Shown here: positions 36,830 to 47,700 of the stretch, piece after piece | Layout: each line of letters opens with the position of its first letter | Position numbering within the stretch: position 1 is the stretch's first letter | Assembly: GCA_011800805.1 (NCBI GenBank) | Contig: MPNW01000431.1 | Location: forward strand, 12,507 to 74,110 | DNA from: Hirudo medicinalis | Taxonomy: Eukaryota > Annelida > Clitellata > Hirudinida > Hirudinidae | Reading direction: 5' to 3' | Length of the DNA stretch: 61,604 bases | Program-made: the position numbers and the translations under genes | The notes under the pieces: model-generated | Databases searched by the model: none | The model's input: only the letters and a program-made list of their open reading frames with translations | What the model was told of the DNA's origin: nothing

Positions 36830-37315
36830 ATGGTGCAAAAACTCGGTCTTATGTTGGCCTTTGCTCAAACGATTTTTATCACATCTGCTAAACCAAAAGA
36901 AGAGACGGACTTTAGCTTGCAGATGCCGGGAAAAGTGGAGCATGATTCAAACCCTGTAAAAAGGTGGGCACCTATTGACGTACACATAGGTCACTTGCTC
37001 CGAACATTGCATCAGAAAATGCTGGAAGAGATATTGAAGAATCATCAGAACAGTAGGAGCAACAACAGGTCTAGATCTGTTAGAGATTCAGAGGGAGAAA
37101 CACTCGAAGAATTACTCCAAGACGCACTGCAGAACAGCGATCACGATATGGAAGAGCGAAAGAATAACGGTCATGATTTGCTCTATCCAATCAACATCGT
37201 CGGCCCTGTTCAAAACATGTCTCGTCTCATTCTGAACACACTCAGAGAAATTCACGACCAGCAGCTCCGAGATGGTTATATTGGAAGGCCCAATCCAGTC
37301 AGAATGATCGGTTAA
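36830..37315 (+). CDS. Secreted peptide precursor 1 (neuropeptide/hormone-like)
   Basis: A 161-aa predicted prepropeptide. Residues 1-20 are a signal peptide (LGLMLAFAQTIFITSA). A dibasic site at 44-45 (NPVKR|W) releases a helical peptide beginning WAPIDVHIGHLLRTLHQKML. An Arg-rich stretch follows (76-85), then a basic site ERK at 109-111. The C-terminal region starts at LLYPINIVGPVQ and ends GRPNPVRMIG. The final Gly lies directly before the stop codon, so processing would leave an amidated ...VRMI-NH2. The coding part is one exon behind a non-coding first exon and a TATA box. It is a tandem paralogue of the gene at 39271, with about 87% identity over the last 45 residues. I know no named family with this C-terminus. 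The helical, amidated layout recalls CRF/DH44/ELH-type hormones, but that is inference. Confidence 0.8.
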   Translation: MVQKLGLMLAFAQTIFITSAKPKEETDFSLQMPGKVEHDSNPVKRWAPIDVHIGHLLRTLHQKMLEEILKNHQNSRSNNRSRSVRDSEGETLEELLQDALQNSDHDMEERKNNGHDLLYPINIVGPVQNMSRLILNTLREIHDQQLRDGYIGRPNPVRMIG

Positions 37316-37440
37316 CTTTTGGAGTCCAAGAATGAAGTTGGAGATCAAGGAACTTAGTAATACTGTCTTGAATCAGCAATTTTGTAACAATTCAAATTTT
37401 ATTTATGAATTTTGATGTCAAACCAACTGCCACATTAGAA

Positions 37441-37446
37441 AATAAA
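37441..37446 (+). promoter_or_regulatory. Poly(A) signal of peptide gene 1
   Basis: AATAAA lies 126 bp after the stop of peptide precursor 1, the first canonical hexamer on that strand. Confidence 0.6.
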
Positions 37447-37665
37447 ACCTTTTGCACTCGAAGTTTTTGCAATTTTTTAAATACATTTGTATGTCTTTAA
37501 TTTGGCGAGTTTTGGTAAAGGAATATATGTAATCAAATTTTGATTACAATTAATTTTAATTCTATTTTTTACGTCGTTGAAGAATTTCAAGAAAAATTAC
37601 AAATAAGCCAATGGCATAGTAACCAAAGAAGCCATTTTACGCATGAAGACGTCTAAAGCACATAA

Positions 37666-37880
37666 GGGGCCGTCCATAAATTATGTCAACAAAATAGGGG
37701 GAGGAGGGGGCTTGAAAAATTTTGACAATTCTTGAGGGTGAGGGGGGAGTTTAAGATTAATTGACGTTGAACAGTGTTATTTTTTATTATAAAAAATCTA
37801 AATTTTAACAGATGGATTTATAATATTACTGTTAGTCTTTCATTCGTCATTGCTTGAACGGATTTGCAAAATCCGTAACC
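37666..37880 (+). mobile_element. Second copy of the 1-kb-region transposon, left part
   Basis: About 215 bp aligns with 955-1160 in the same orientation. It starts GGGGCCGTCCATAAATTATG and shares GGATTTATAATATTACTGTTAG with small differences, ending near CGGATTTGCAAAATCCGTAA. It lacks the nested MITE and the right half. It lies between the two peptide-precursor genes. Confidence 0.8.
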
Positions 37881-39049
37881 TCTGATTCCGCTGATCTGAG
37901 CGTTAGATATATCTAAGAGTTAGATATATATATATATCTAAACTTTACAAAAAGGAATTTGTTTATATTCGCATTTATCAAACAAACTAACTTACATCGT
38001 TACTTGGCGGTTGTCAAAACACAAATGAAGCAAGGAATCTAGGGAGGATTTTTCGATCTAGTTCGTGTGACCCAATTGTAACACTGTGTAATTCAGGCGC
38101 AGAAGAAGCAAAGAATCTAAACAAGAAGAACCTTAAAAGAAACATTTTTGTGGATAGTCACGCAGAATATTTGATAAAGACATAAATGGATTGAATGCGA
38201 TGTTCGGGTGTCTTGTATTAGTGCATAGGCCAGATTGTTAATGTACTTCTGAATGTTTTTGATGACAATCCACAGCGGGGAGAATAAAATGGCTAACATT
38301 TGTGAATTTTTATGGTGAATTTAGCTGCCTTTGCTCTATGTACACTTTCAATGTGGACGTCAGTTTTATTCTGAAAGGTCTACATAAATAATACACAATA
38401 ATTTAGACTATTATTGTTGAGATTAGATGTAACGCATTAATATGCGTATATTATTATGTTGCTAAATTTCTGCTGTTAAATTTGCTTTACGATGAGAAAA
38501 AGCTAGCAGCTAGTGTGATTATAACTTCTTTTACAAACAAAGTGCGTTTATGTATTTGATGGTTCTGCCCGTTTAAAGAGCAACAGTTTATGAGTGCAAC
38601 TTCCATCCATTACAGGCAAAAGACCTAGAACTCTACGTTTTAAAATGACTTTAAACAAGTTTTGGTAGAATTTTGTTGGCAAACATATTTGCTTTAGCAT
38701 TGGGACGTGTTAATGGAGACATTACATTTTTGCAAATGTAAAATTATTTAATAATTGGGAAATAGTTGATGCTTTATGGGCCACAAGGCGATTCCGATTC
38801 TTTAGGTAACAAAGTTTTCATATTACATCTAGCATTAATATTTTAGAGGAATGCGGTACTATTCCAAATAATCACATTATGATTAGCACAATGATAAAAT
38901 AAATTATTAACATAACTCTGAGATGATATTTGTACCTGGGATGAAAAATGAATACCGAGTTGCCGCCAAGCAAATAAATTATTTATCACACTTTAGTCAT
39001 CAGGTCTGAGATTATTTGAAGACCAAAAGGCAAAATAGACTTCCAAAGG
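37881..39049. other. Intergenic between the two peptide genes
   Basis: AT-rich, with a short palindromic TA tract at about 37909-37942. No gene was recognised. It contains the upstream region of peptide gene 2; TTGCCGCCAAG (38960) faintly resembles GTTGCCACCGAG upstream of gene 1. Confidence 0.4.
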
Positions 39050-39056
39050 TATAAAT
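39050..39056 (+). promoter_or_regulatory. TATA box and short 5' exon of peptide gene 2
   Basis: TATAAAT is followed by a short non-coding exon ending at 39108 (TTGAAAG|GTAAGC) and an acceptor (ATTTCAG) 13 bp before the ATG at 39271. It matches the layout of peptide gene 1. Confidence 0.65.
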
Positions 39057-39270
39057 ACTCAACGTTTTCAGGTGTTTCATCATCTTCTTGCTGAAGAAGC
39101 ATTGAAAGGTAAGCTCATTTGAGTTTCAACTTAATAAACTTCACAAATTATACTTTATAATGACTGGTCACTTAAATCACTATTAAAATCGTATTAATTG
39201 GCTTTCATTATTTTGTAATCCAAAAGTTTTATTCTTCAAGGGTTTTTTAAATTTCAGAATTTTTCTTAAG

Positions 39271-39750
39271 ATGGGACGAAAATTCAGTCTTCTGTTGGCC
39301 TTCACTCAACTGGTCTTCATCAGTGCGTCCCCTGCTAAGCTCAAGGATGACGCCTTAAAAACCGAGCAGGATTCGACTCTTGTGAAAAGATGGTCGCCGA
39401 TCGAGACACACGTGGGTCACTTGATATTGAAACTACAGCAAAAAGTACTAGAAGATCACCTGAAAAATCAGAACGGCGGAAAAACACCCAGATCCATGGA
39501 AGACCTTTCCAAAGAGGAAGCTGAACTCTTGGAGGCGTTGACGATGAAGGCAACTTCATTCGGAAGCAATTCTAATCCTTGGAAAAAAAGGGACTTGGGC
39601 GGTTCCAAAGAAGATCTACTCTACCCCATTAACATCGGTCCAGTTCAAGACATGTCTCGTCTCATACTTAACGCTGTCAGAGAAGTTCAAGAGCAACAGC
39701 TTAGAGACGGTTACATTGGAAGACCCAACCCTGTGAGAATGATCGGTTGA
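39271..39750 (+). CDS. Secreted peptide precursor 2 (neuropeptide/hormone-like)
   Basis: A 159-aa predicted prepropeptide, paralogue of the 36830 gene. The signal peptide is about 1-20 (FSLLLAFTQLVFISAS). A dibasic site at 39-40 (TLVKR|W) precedes WSPIETHVGHLILKLQQKVL. An acidic spacer (MEDLSKEEAELLEAL) is followed by a tribasic site KKR at 105-107, which this copy has and copy 1 lacks. The C-terminal peptide runs from DLGGSKEDLLYPINIGPVQ to GRPNPVRMIG, ending in Gly for amidation. Spacers and tail-proximal linkers differ strongly between the copies. The W-peptide core (15 of 26 identical) and above all the last 45 residues (39 of 45) are kept. This is the pattern expected when those segments are the bioactive products. 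The receptor and tissue are unknown. Confidence 0.82.
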   Translation: MGRKFSLLLAFTQLVFISASPAKLKDDALKTEQDSTLVKRWSPIETHVGHLILKLQQKVLEDHLKNQNGGKTPRSMEDLSKEEAELLEALTMKATSFGSNSNPWKKRDLGGSKEDLLYPINIGPVQDMSRLILNAVREVQEQQLRDGYIGRPNPVRMIG

Positions 39751-40148
39751 TAGCTTGACTCTAACCTAGACTAGAATTTCGTGAACAAATGCTCGAACAT
39801 CTCAATGCTAGAGAATGACCAATATTCGTCGTTTTGTTTATAATGCTGACTTATTACATAAATAGCTTGATCTTCATTGGCAGATTAGATTATATCTTTT
39901 GCATCCAGCTACTTTGTTGTGTCTTCGGAAAAAAAGCTTACAAACAGAATATTATATTTTTTTTTATAAATCGATCAATCAAATACAAGAGAGTAATCGT
40001 ATTAAAAGCCAAAAGTCAGATGATAAATAATTGTTAGACTGGATTTATTGATAGAACAGTTTGTGAAATCATTACTCAGAAATTAAAAGAAAAACAGCAT
40101 TTAATACTTTGAAGTTGAATGGTTATTACATCGAATGACAGCATCAGG
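39751..40148. other. Convergent 3' ends of peptide gene 2 and BTB gene
   Basis: Non-coding. It holds an ATTAAA variant poly(A) signal at about 40000 (plus) and a TTTATT at about 40044 (AATAAA on minus), plausible ends for the two convergent genes. Confidence 0.4.
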
Positions 40149-42082
40149 TTAAAATTGGCAGCTTGCGTTGTTCCTTTGTCTGACGCAACAACTGGGATAA
40201 TATCCAGTCGACATCAGTAATTTTTTCCTTGAAAAATATAATACAAATGAATGTCAAATATGCCATAGGCTTGTTCTAATGGCTGCTATTAACATTCGCG
40301 CAACGGCTGGCATAGAAGTCAAGGCATTAATTAAGACGCACTGTTATAACTGAATGTATTTAAATAAAGAGGCTTACATACGAGAAGTAACGAAATATAA
40401 TTTACAGCTTACAATCCAATTACAATGTGTAATGGCCAAGTCACAAAGAGGAATCAATTTTCTACAAATAAACATTATTGCATCAAATCAAGTGAAGATT
40501 GTTTTTACCTATAAGCTTCACTGAGCATATCTTTGGCTTCCTGAGTGACGAAGAGCCAATCCTGACTTTCCACTTCATCGCTCAGTTCATCAACACTCAT
40601 TAGTTCTAGTCGAACTGGACCATTGAGAAGTTCAGCCACGTGGCATATCCTCTGATCCTTCTTGTATTCGATCCACCTATCAAAATAGACGAATATATAT
40701 GAATACAAAATGAGTGATTTCTTTTTTAAGAGATCACCTACTCAACTCTCTAAAATGACCTCTACTGTTTGAAGATATGAATAGCATAATGAATATATGT
40801 AACATCGTTGAATTATGATGATATTCTTAATTGGAGAACTGTTGTGATTATTGTACTAAAATAGTTTTCTCTCTCAAGCCATGTACTCGAGTTACTTAAA
40901 TCTTAAAGTCTCACCTTACTACAGCGTAGAAAGCATCCAATTCCTTGTAGACTTGTAGGTCATCATCTGAAAGGATGCACATCAACAAATTGAGAGGCAG
41001 GTAGACAAAGTCAGGCGTCTGAGAAACCTGTCCGAAGGTTTGAATAATGAAGCGAATGACGGACTTCTGCATTTGATCCAATCCCATCGAGTTTGTGAGA
41101 CTTAGAAGGAAGATGGCGTTTTCAGGAGTTATGTCTCTGAAATAAATAGACATTTTGCGGGCAGAATATTAAAAGTACACTAACAACAAGTTATGTCATA
41201 TTAAACATTTTATTATGCTCATCCTACAGTTAACTTTGTCGCTGTAGAATAGAATATCTATTTCATCCTTTGTCCAGATTGTCTCACTTGAAGAAGTCCA
41301 GACAAGCATTCTGAAGTCCAGAAAAGCAATACTGCTCTGCAATGTTGAGCAAGTCAACCAGGTTGAACTTGGTGACCTTGATCTCCCCTGAGTAAAAGAA
41401 ACACAGCATCTGTCTGACAGTGTCGATTGGAATGGTGTCCAACCTGATGATAACTTTCTTCTCTGGACCAAGTTGTTGGAAGATATCGTTGAGGTAGCTG
41501 CTGTGAAAGGCCAGTATGCACCTATGCGCCTGGAGAGAAAGAATTATTTTGTTGGATATTTATAAATTTATACACCCTTTATCGTCATGGTATATCAAAT
41601 ATGTAATAGAATCAGTAATTTGCTGAAAATATCTATCAGGCTACCACGTAACTATTTAAAAATATTCATAATTTCATAATAAATTTATTCATATATTTTT
41701 CTAATTTTCGTGTAATCTACCCAACCTTGACAGATCCTTTCTGGGTCGTTATGAGGACGTCGCAGTGCTTCTGTGACAGTAGCATCTGGTAGGCATAATC
41801 CCACAATTTGCTTGCAATTTCTTCTCCATGACCCTCATCTTCCAGACCTTCCTCGAAGCCATTGCCAAAGCAGTTTGACTGCTGATTGTGACTGTTGTTC
41901 AAATTCAAATGATTCAAGAAATTCTTTGGAGTGTCGGGAGGACTAGTTCCAGTTCCTCTAACTTCTGTGGAGTTTCCTAGATTCAGGGGACTGATGGAAT
42001 GGACTGCAGATTTACTACTTTCAACTATGACCTGTTCCGTCCTGTTGCGCTTAGCTGAAACCTCTTTAAGATTGGGATTCAT
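40149..42082 (-). CDS. BTB-BACK protein without visible kelch repeats
   Basis: Probable Cullin-3 adaptor-type protein. Five exons give 355 aa: 42082-41726, 41529-41288, 41136-40915, 40676-40509, 40227-40149. The N-terminal 90 residues are polar and unstructured. The BTB domain follows (WDYAYQMLLSQKHCDVLI, then AHRCILAFHSSYLNDIF and TVRQMLCFFYSGEIKV across the exon 1/2 junction). Next comes a BACK domain (ENAIFLLSLTNSMGLDQ, DFVYLPLNLLMCILSDDDLQ, RWIEYKKDQRICHVAELL, KDMLSEAYR). In kelch-like proteins six kelch repeats would follow. Here exon 5 adds only 26 residues before the stop, and nothing kelch-like lies downstream before the next gene. The exon 5 call is the weakest: a different frame of it (ITDVDWILSQLLRQTKEQ) looks at least as protein-like. 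Confidence 0.8.
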
Positions 42083-43004
42083 TAACGAATGTGAATGTTT
42101 TGCACAAATTAATATTACTTAAACTTATTTATAAACTTTAGGGAAGCTAAGGAAGCTGCGAGTAATAATTTGTATTGAAACGAGCTTTTACGTCACATTT
42201 CTGCTATTTGGTTTTAGAGTTTAAAAAAATGTATGAGACTAATATTGTTTCATTTTAAAATTTAATGTTATTCATGCAGATAATTGCCTTATTTTTGTCC
42301 AAGCTGAAGTCATATCAAAAGACGGAAACGGGGAAGATGTTCCTCTTTCCTGCAAAAAATACAAATAATATCGCACAGATTCTAGCTAGTGTTCTAAGTG
42401 ATTTTAGTTCCGTTTTCCACGAAAAAGATCTAGTAAGAGATGATGTTGGAGATGTTGAAACAACAGCGAGTTGGAGTAAACCATAAATCGCTTTGGAATG
42501 AGAATCGCCTTGGAATCTTCCCAGTCGCAAGATTTATTGGCTTGTTAAACAAAAGATCTAGCATCCTTTTGTCAAAAAATTGCTGATGTGTTTAAGCTTT
42601 CAGACCCAGTTTTGCATCCACATTTAGGTCAAATAACTGCTGATGGCGAATATAGGTAATCGATTATAAGCGTTTGCTATTACGTCTGCAGACTCATTCA
42701 GTTGAAGTGCATTTCGAAGAGGCTTCACTACTCAAAAGTGGAGCAAAATATTTTGAAAGTTAGTGGTTCTTTTATCATTTGTAAATTTATTTATTTATGC
42801 CGTTTGGCGTTAATAGATTGGAATGGATTTGAAAGATTTGAAGTTTTATTGCGCAACAAATATGAAGAAACGTGTTTCCCTTTTCATGGTTTTCCAAACC
42901 TTCAAACTAGTCATAAGCATGTAAATTATCCAAATAAACAATTACTCTTCAGAACATCCTTGAACAGTATAAAGTTAAATCTGACATATATTAAATCTGA
43001 CAGT
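42083..43004. promoter_or_regulatory. Divergent interval, BTB-BACK and calbindin genes
   Basis: 921 bp lie between opposite start codons. The calbindin ATG sits right after an acceptor-like GACAG, so at least one non-coding upstream exon of that gene probably lies here. Open frames in the interval (42265-42486, and upstream of 43005) have no motif. Confidence 0.45.
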
Positions 43005-44425
43005 ATGGACGAAACAAACGAAGTTCCCACGAGCCAGGAAAGTATAAAAACAACTGCCGAAGAGAAACCTGCCAATGAACCAACTGGAATAGAATCTCAA
43101 AATTCCGTGGAACAGGAAGAGATTCGAAAAGACAAACAAACAACAGAAGAAGAGAAATCATCTCATGATAGCAAAGACAGTCTACAGACCACTGATGTCG
43201 TGATCACCATGTCTACTGCTGCTGAAGCTGAAGCAACTGAAGTTCCTAATGCAGATATCGTTGATGCAGTGGCTGCCAATGTGGCTGAAAAGAGTGATGA
43301 GGTTAAAGAAAAAGTTGAAGATTCCAAAGATGAACCTCCGCAAGTACAAGTTGAAGCAGATGCAGAGAACGAAAAACTGGAACCAAAGACAATTGAGTGC
43401 AAGGAAGAATCACCTGAAAATCAAGAATCGAAAGATGAACCTCAACTTCAACAAGTTGAAGCAGAAGCAATGAAGGAAAAAGATGAACCAAAGGCAGTTG
43501 AGTGCCATGAAGAATCACCCGACAATCAAGTGGATTCTTCCGCAAGTGGACAACTTGATCCTGGATCGACAAATACTGCACCGGAAGTCCTCCATCAAGA
43601 AACCGTTCAGATTGAGCATCAGTCTGAGAAAAATGATGTCAACGTTCTTCCAGAGAACGTAAAACCGGAGGAGATCATTTCGACGACACGTGCATCGGAA
43701 ATTCCAAGTGCCGTCATCATCAGCACCGTACCTGACGTTCCTGCCGAAACCGCTGACGAAACACCAGCGGCTCCACCTTCAGCTGATACTCTTGCTAAAC
43801 CCGCAGGAGAATCCAAGAGAAGGGGTTCGATCGAGAAAATGTCCAACTTTCTCAGGCAGTTCAGAAGTTCGGGAGGGTTCAAGAAGTTCACTGCCTCCCA
43901 GTTCATGAAAGTCTGGAATCACTACGACTCAGATGGTAGATGTTATTATTAACACAAATTATAATAAATTACTTAACTGTGGTAAATTTAAAAATGAATT
44001 ATAAACTTATCTTTGAATATCTTGTCATAAAATAATGCTACTGTCATAGTGTGTCAATGTGGGATTGTGCCAGTAGCTCTTACAAAGCAATGAGATCTGT
44101 TACAACATGTTTTCCATCCGAAAATAACCGATCATCAAGGTATCAAGGTCTGTCCTCGGTTAGGAATCCAAGGCCTAACCAAACTTGTTTATAACCCTAA
44201 AAAAAATAGTACTTTCTTTGGACATAAGGGCGAGAATATCTCGCTAAACTTGGAAGGACGAGCGTCTGAATGCCTGAGAGTAAAATGCTACACAAACCAC
44301 CACATTCTCAAAGTTCAAATCTTTTCCTTAGGAAACGGTTTCATCGCAGACAGTGAATTGGATGGATTCCTCAAAGAGTTTGTTCTTTCCAGTGTTGGAG
44401 AGGGTGAAATGAGGCCTGAGGTTAG

Positions 44426-44502
<77 letters not shown>

Positions 44503-44710
44503 TCATCATCATCATCGTCGTCGTCTCTCGTCGTCATCATCATCATCATCATCACCATCNNNNNNNNNNNNNNNNNNNNNNNNNNNNNNNNNNNNNNNNN
44601 NNNNNNNNNNNNNNNNNNNNNNNNNNNNNNNNNNNNNNNNNNNNNNNNNNNNNNNNNNNNNNNNNNNNNNNNNNNNGTGTGCGTTTGTGTTTCTGCTCTT
44701 CGTATGAATG

Positions 44711-44784
<74 letters not shown>

Positions 44785-47700
44785 CCACCATCATCATCAT
44801 CGTCGTCGTCGTCGTCGTCGTCATCATCATCATCATCATCACAGCAGCGTCAACCATGCAGTCTTAGTTGGGGCCATGGCCCTCCCCCCTTCGTGATTTT
44901 TAAAATCTAAGAAAAAATAAGTTAAATCTATTTTAATTTAAAAAAAAAAAGTTATTTCAATAATTTGCTACTTTGGACGAAAATGTTAGTAGCTGTAATC
45001 CCCTTCCCCTAAATACGCCAATGGTTCCCGCCAAAGTATTCTAGATCCGCTCCTGCCTCCATGTTTATTACATGGTTGTTGTTAAAACTGTTGTTTAATC
45101 TATTATTATTACTGTTATTGTTGGTTGATACGGAAAATTATATTTTAATAGACTGCGTCTGTATTCAGTGATGAATCTGTACTCATTCATAGGCATAAGA
45201 TTACCCATAAATTTGAAATGTCTTCCTTTCGGTTGTTTCCCCAACGTTTTGAGCTCGCAAATTGTACATGTTCTTACTGATATTGTTACTTATATAACAT
45301 AATTTGTGACAAAAATGAAACGGTACGTTATCTATTTAATTGTAATTATCAAAAATTAAAAAATTATCTTTATTAAATTACGATGAAATCATTTCGTGGA
45401 CCTCACGACAATAAACTTAATAGTAAAGGTTATAATAATAAATATTTCTAGAAGGTATGCAATAGTAAAATCTAATGAATAAATGATTTAAACAAAATCA
45501 AAGACAAAAGACAAAAGCTCAGAGCACTAAATTCTGGAAACAGTAGTTTATGTGGTTTGAGCGCTGGTGGTGAGGACGAAAAAGTTGATTCGAGACAACT
45601 GCTGTTCCTTGAGATGGATCGATTGAAAACCAGCAGTGCGCAGTTGTAAACACGTGCACACCACACTGGCAAACTTCGAAATCAGTGACAAAATGAATAA
45701 CAACATACTGCGTAACAGTCTTTCCACTGGTTCACCTGAGCTTAACCAAAGATCTTAAATATGCGTTTAACCAATTTAATTCTTATTTAATTATGATCCA
45801 TCACATAGCGTTTACTGGATTATTTTTTAAGAAAATCAACCTTTTCAAATTGTAGTTTATTATCATTCAAAATGGCTTTATTTGAGTGTTTGAGTTTGGA
45901 AAGTATTCTTGACGTAATGTACATGTAATATATATAAAATATGACGTAAATATTTTTTAAAGAAACATCTCAATTACAAAACTTTAAAATGATCATTTCT
46001 AAATACTTTCAAAGATTTTGTCTGATTCTGCCATGGCAGTATTCAAAGAAACTTTCATGGATGCATTTGATGAAAACCAAGACGGCATGATTGATATTGC
46101 CGAGGTTGGTCACATAAACACGTAGTTAATATATTCCTATATTAAATTAAATAAAAATTTAAAACTAGTTCTAAAAGAATAATGAAAATATTGGAAAAAT
46201 TTATGGTTACCTGTGGTTTATTAAAACTGTTTAAAGCTGTCACACAAGCAAAAGTTTGGCAGTAATGACAAGCATATCTTAATTTTGATAGTTGGCCGAA
46301 ATTCTTCCAACTGATGAGAATTTCCTCTTGCTCTTTCATCTGAAGAATCCAGTAGAATCATCTGTTGAATTCATGAGGGTAGTATTTTGGGGGAAACATT
46401 TCATGAAAAAAAATGAATGAAAGATCTTTTGACATTGTTAACATAAAGTTTAATCTTCATCTGATGTAAGTTATATCAAACAATTTACGATGTTTTCAGA
46501 TTTGGCGCGAATACGACAAAAACTGCAACGGATACATCGAATCGAAAGAGTTGAAGGTACTCGTCTTCTTTTGATCGAATAGCTTTGAATTTGGCTGTTT
46601 GGAAGCAAAAATTAAATTAGTCGAACTCTTCTTTCAATTTAGTCTTTCCTCAAGCATATACTGGACAATCAGAAAACATCTGTAAGTGATGAGAAGCTCG
46701 AAGAGTACACTGAGACAATAGTAAGTTTGCTTCAGTCTCAGCTCCGTGATTGGCGGTTAAACTATATAAATGTTCATTTCAGTTGAACTTGTTTGACTCA
46801 AATAGAGATGGCAAGCTGCAGCTCTGTGAAATGGCCAGGTTTATGAACTAAACTTGTTATAGGTTTTTTCCGCATTAATTTAATAAACAACTATTGGATT
46901 ATTTTACAAAGTGCTTATTTCTTCAAATTTTTTTGTTTTGTAACCAATGTCAATCAGGTTGATGCCTGTAAAGCAAAATTTCTTGAGTAAGCCCATCCTG
47001 AAGGTGAGTTGAAATCAATTTTTAAAATTTAAAAGTTTGTTTCATTTGTATCATATACTTGTTTTAAATGTACTTATGTATGTGAAGGGTCTTCTTTGTT
47101 GAGTCTTGCACTTCTTAAGACATGGCTAATTGTGCAAATCAATTGATATATGCATAACCATACCGAGAGAATATAAAGACATGGAATATTTAATAATTAT
47201 TTCAAGCTAGTTGTAACTTCAAGTAAATGTTGACTTGTTTGCCTGTTTCATCAAGGGAGCCAGCTGCATAACACGATCAGACATAGACAGGTTGTTCAAA
47301 ATTTACGATCAGGTATGACAGATTGACTTCTGTGGAGTCATGGAATATTTGTGGAAATTTTTGCACTTTTGATAAGCGTGGCATTGCTTGACCTTTTCGG
47401 CATTGGCTTTAGTTTTCCTATGCCCGTCGTCATTGCCATCATCACTCCCACACATGTGACTGGGCATAAGGTTTGTGGCATGAGTCATACACTTGATTGA
47501 TTGTTGTCACCTGTTCATCTGCTGCACACATCTGTTTTGTTTGCTTGGCCTCAAATTGCGAGGGTTTGGACCGGCCAAATTTTGTAAAAATTCCTTTAAT
47601 GGTACTTGAATTTCTCCAACCAAATTTAACTTAAAAGCACTTAAGAGGTTTTTTATGAATGTTGCTTTTTACTGGCTCCATAATTAGTATTTATTTACTG

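Noticed and set aside
44250..44910. ORFs giving poly-Ser, poly-His, poly-Met, poly-Asp across the triplet repeat
   Set aside because: They are products of the (ATC)n tract and run through the N gap; the region is a calbindin intron.
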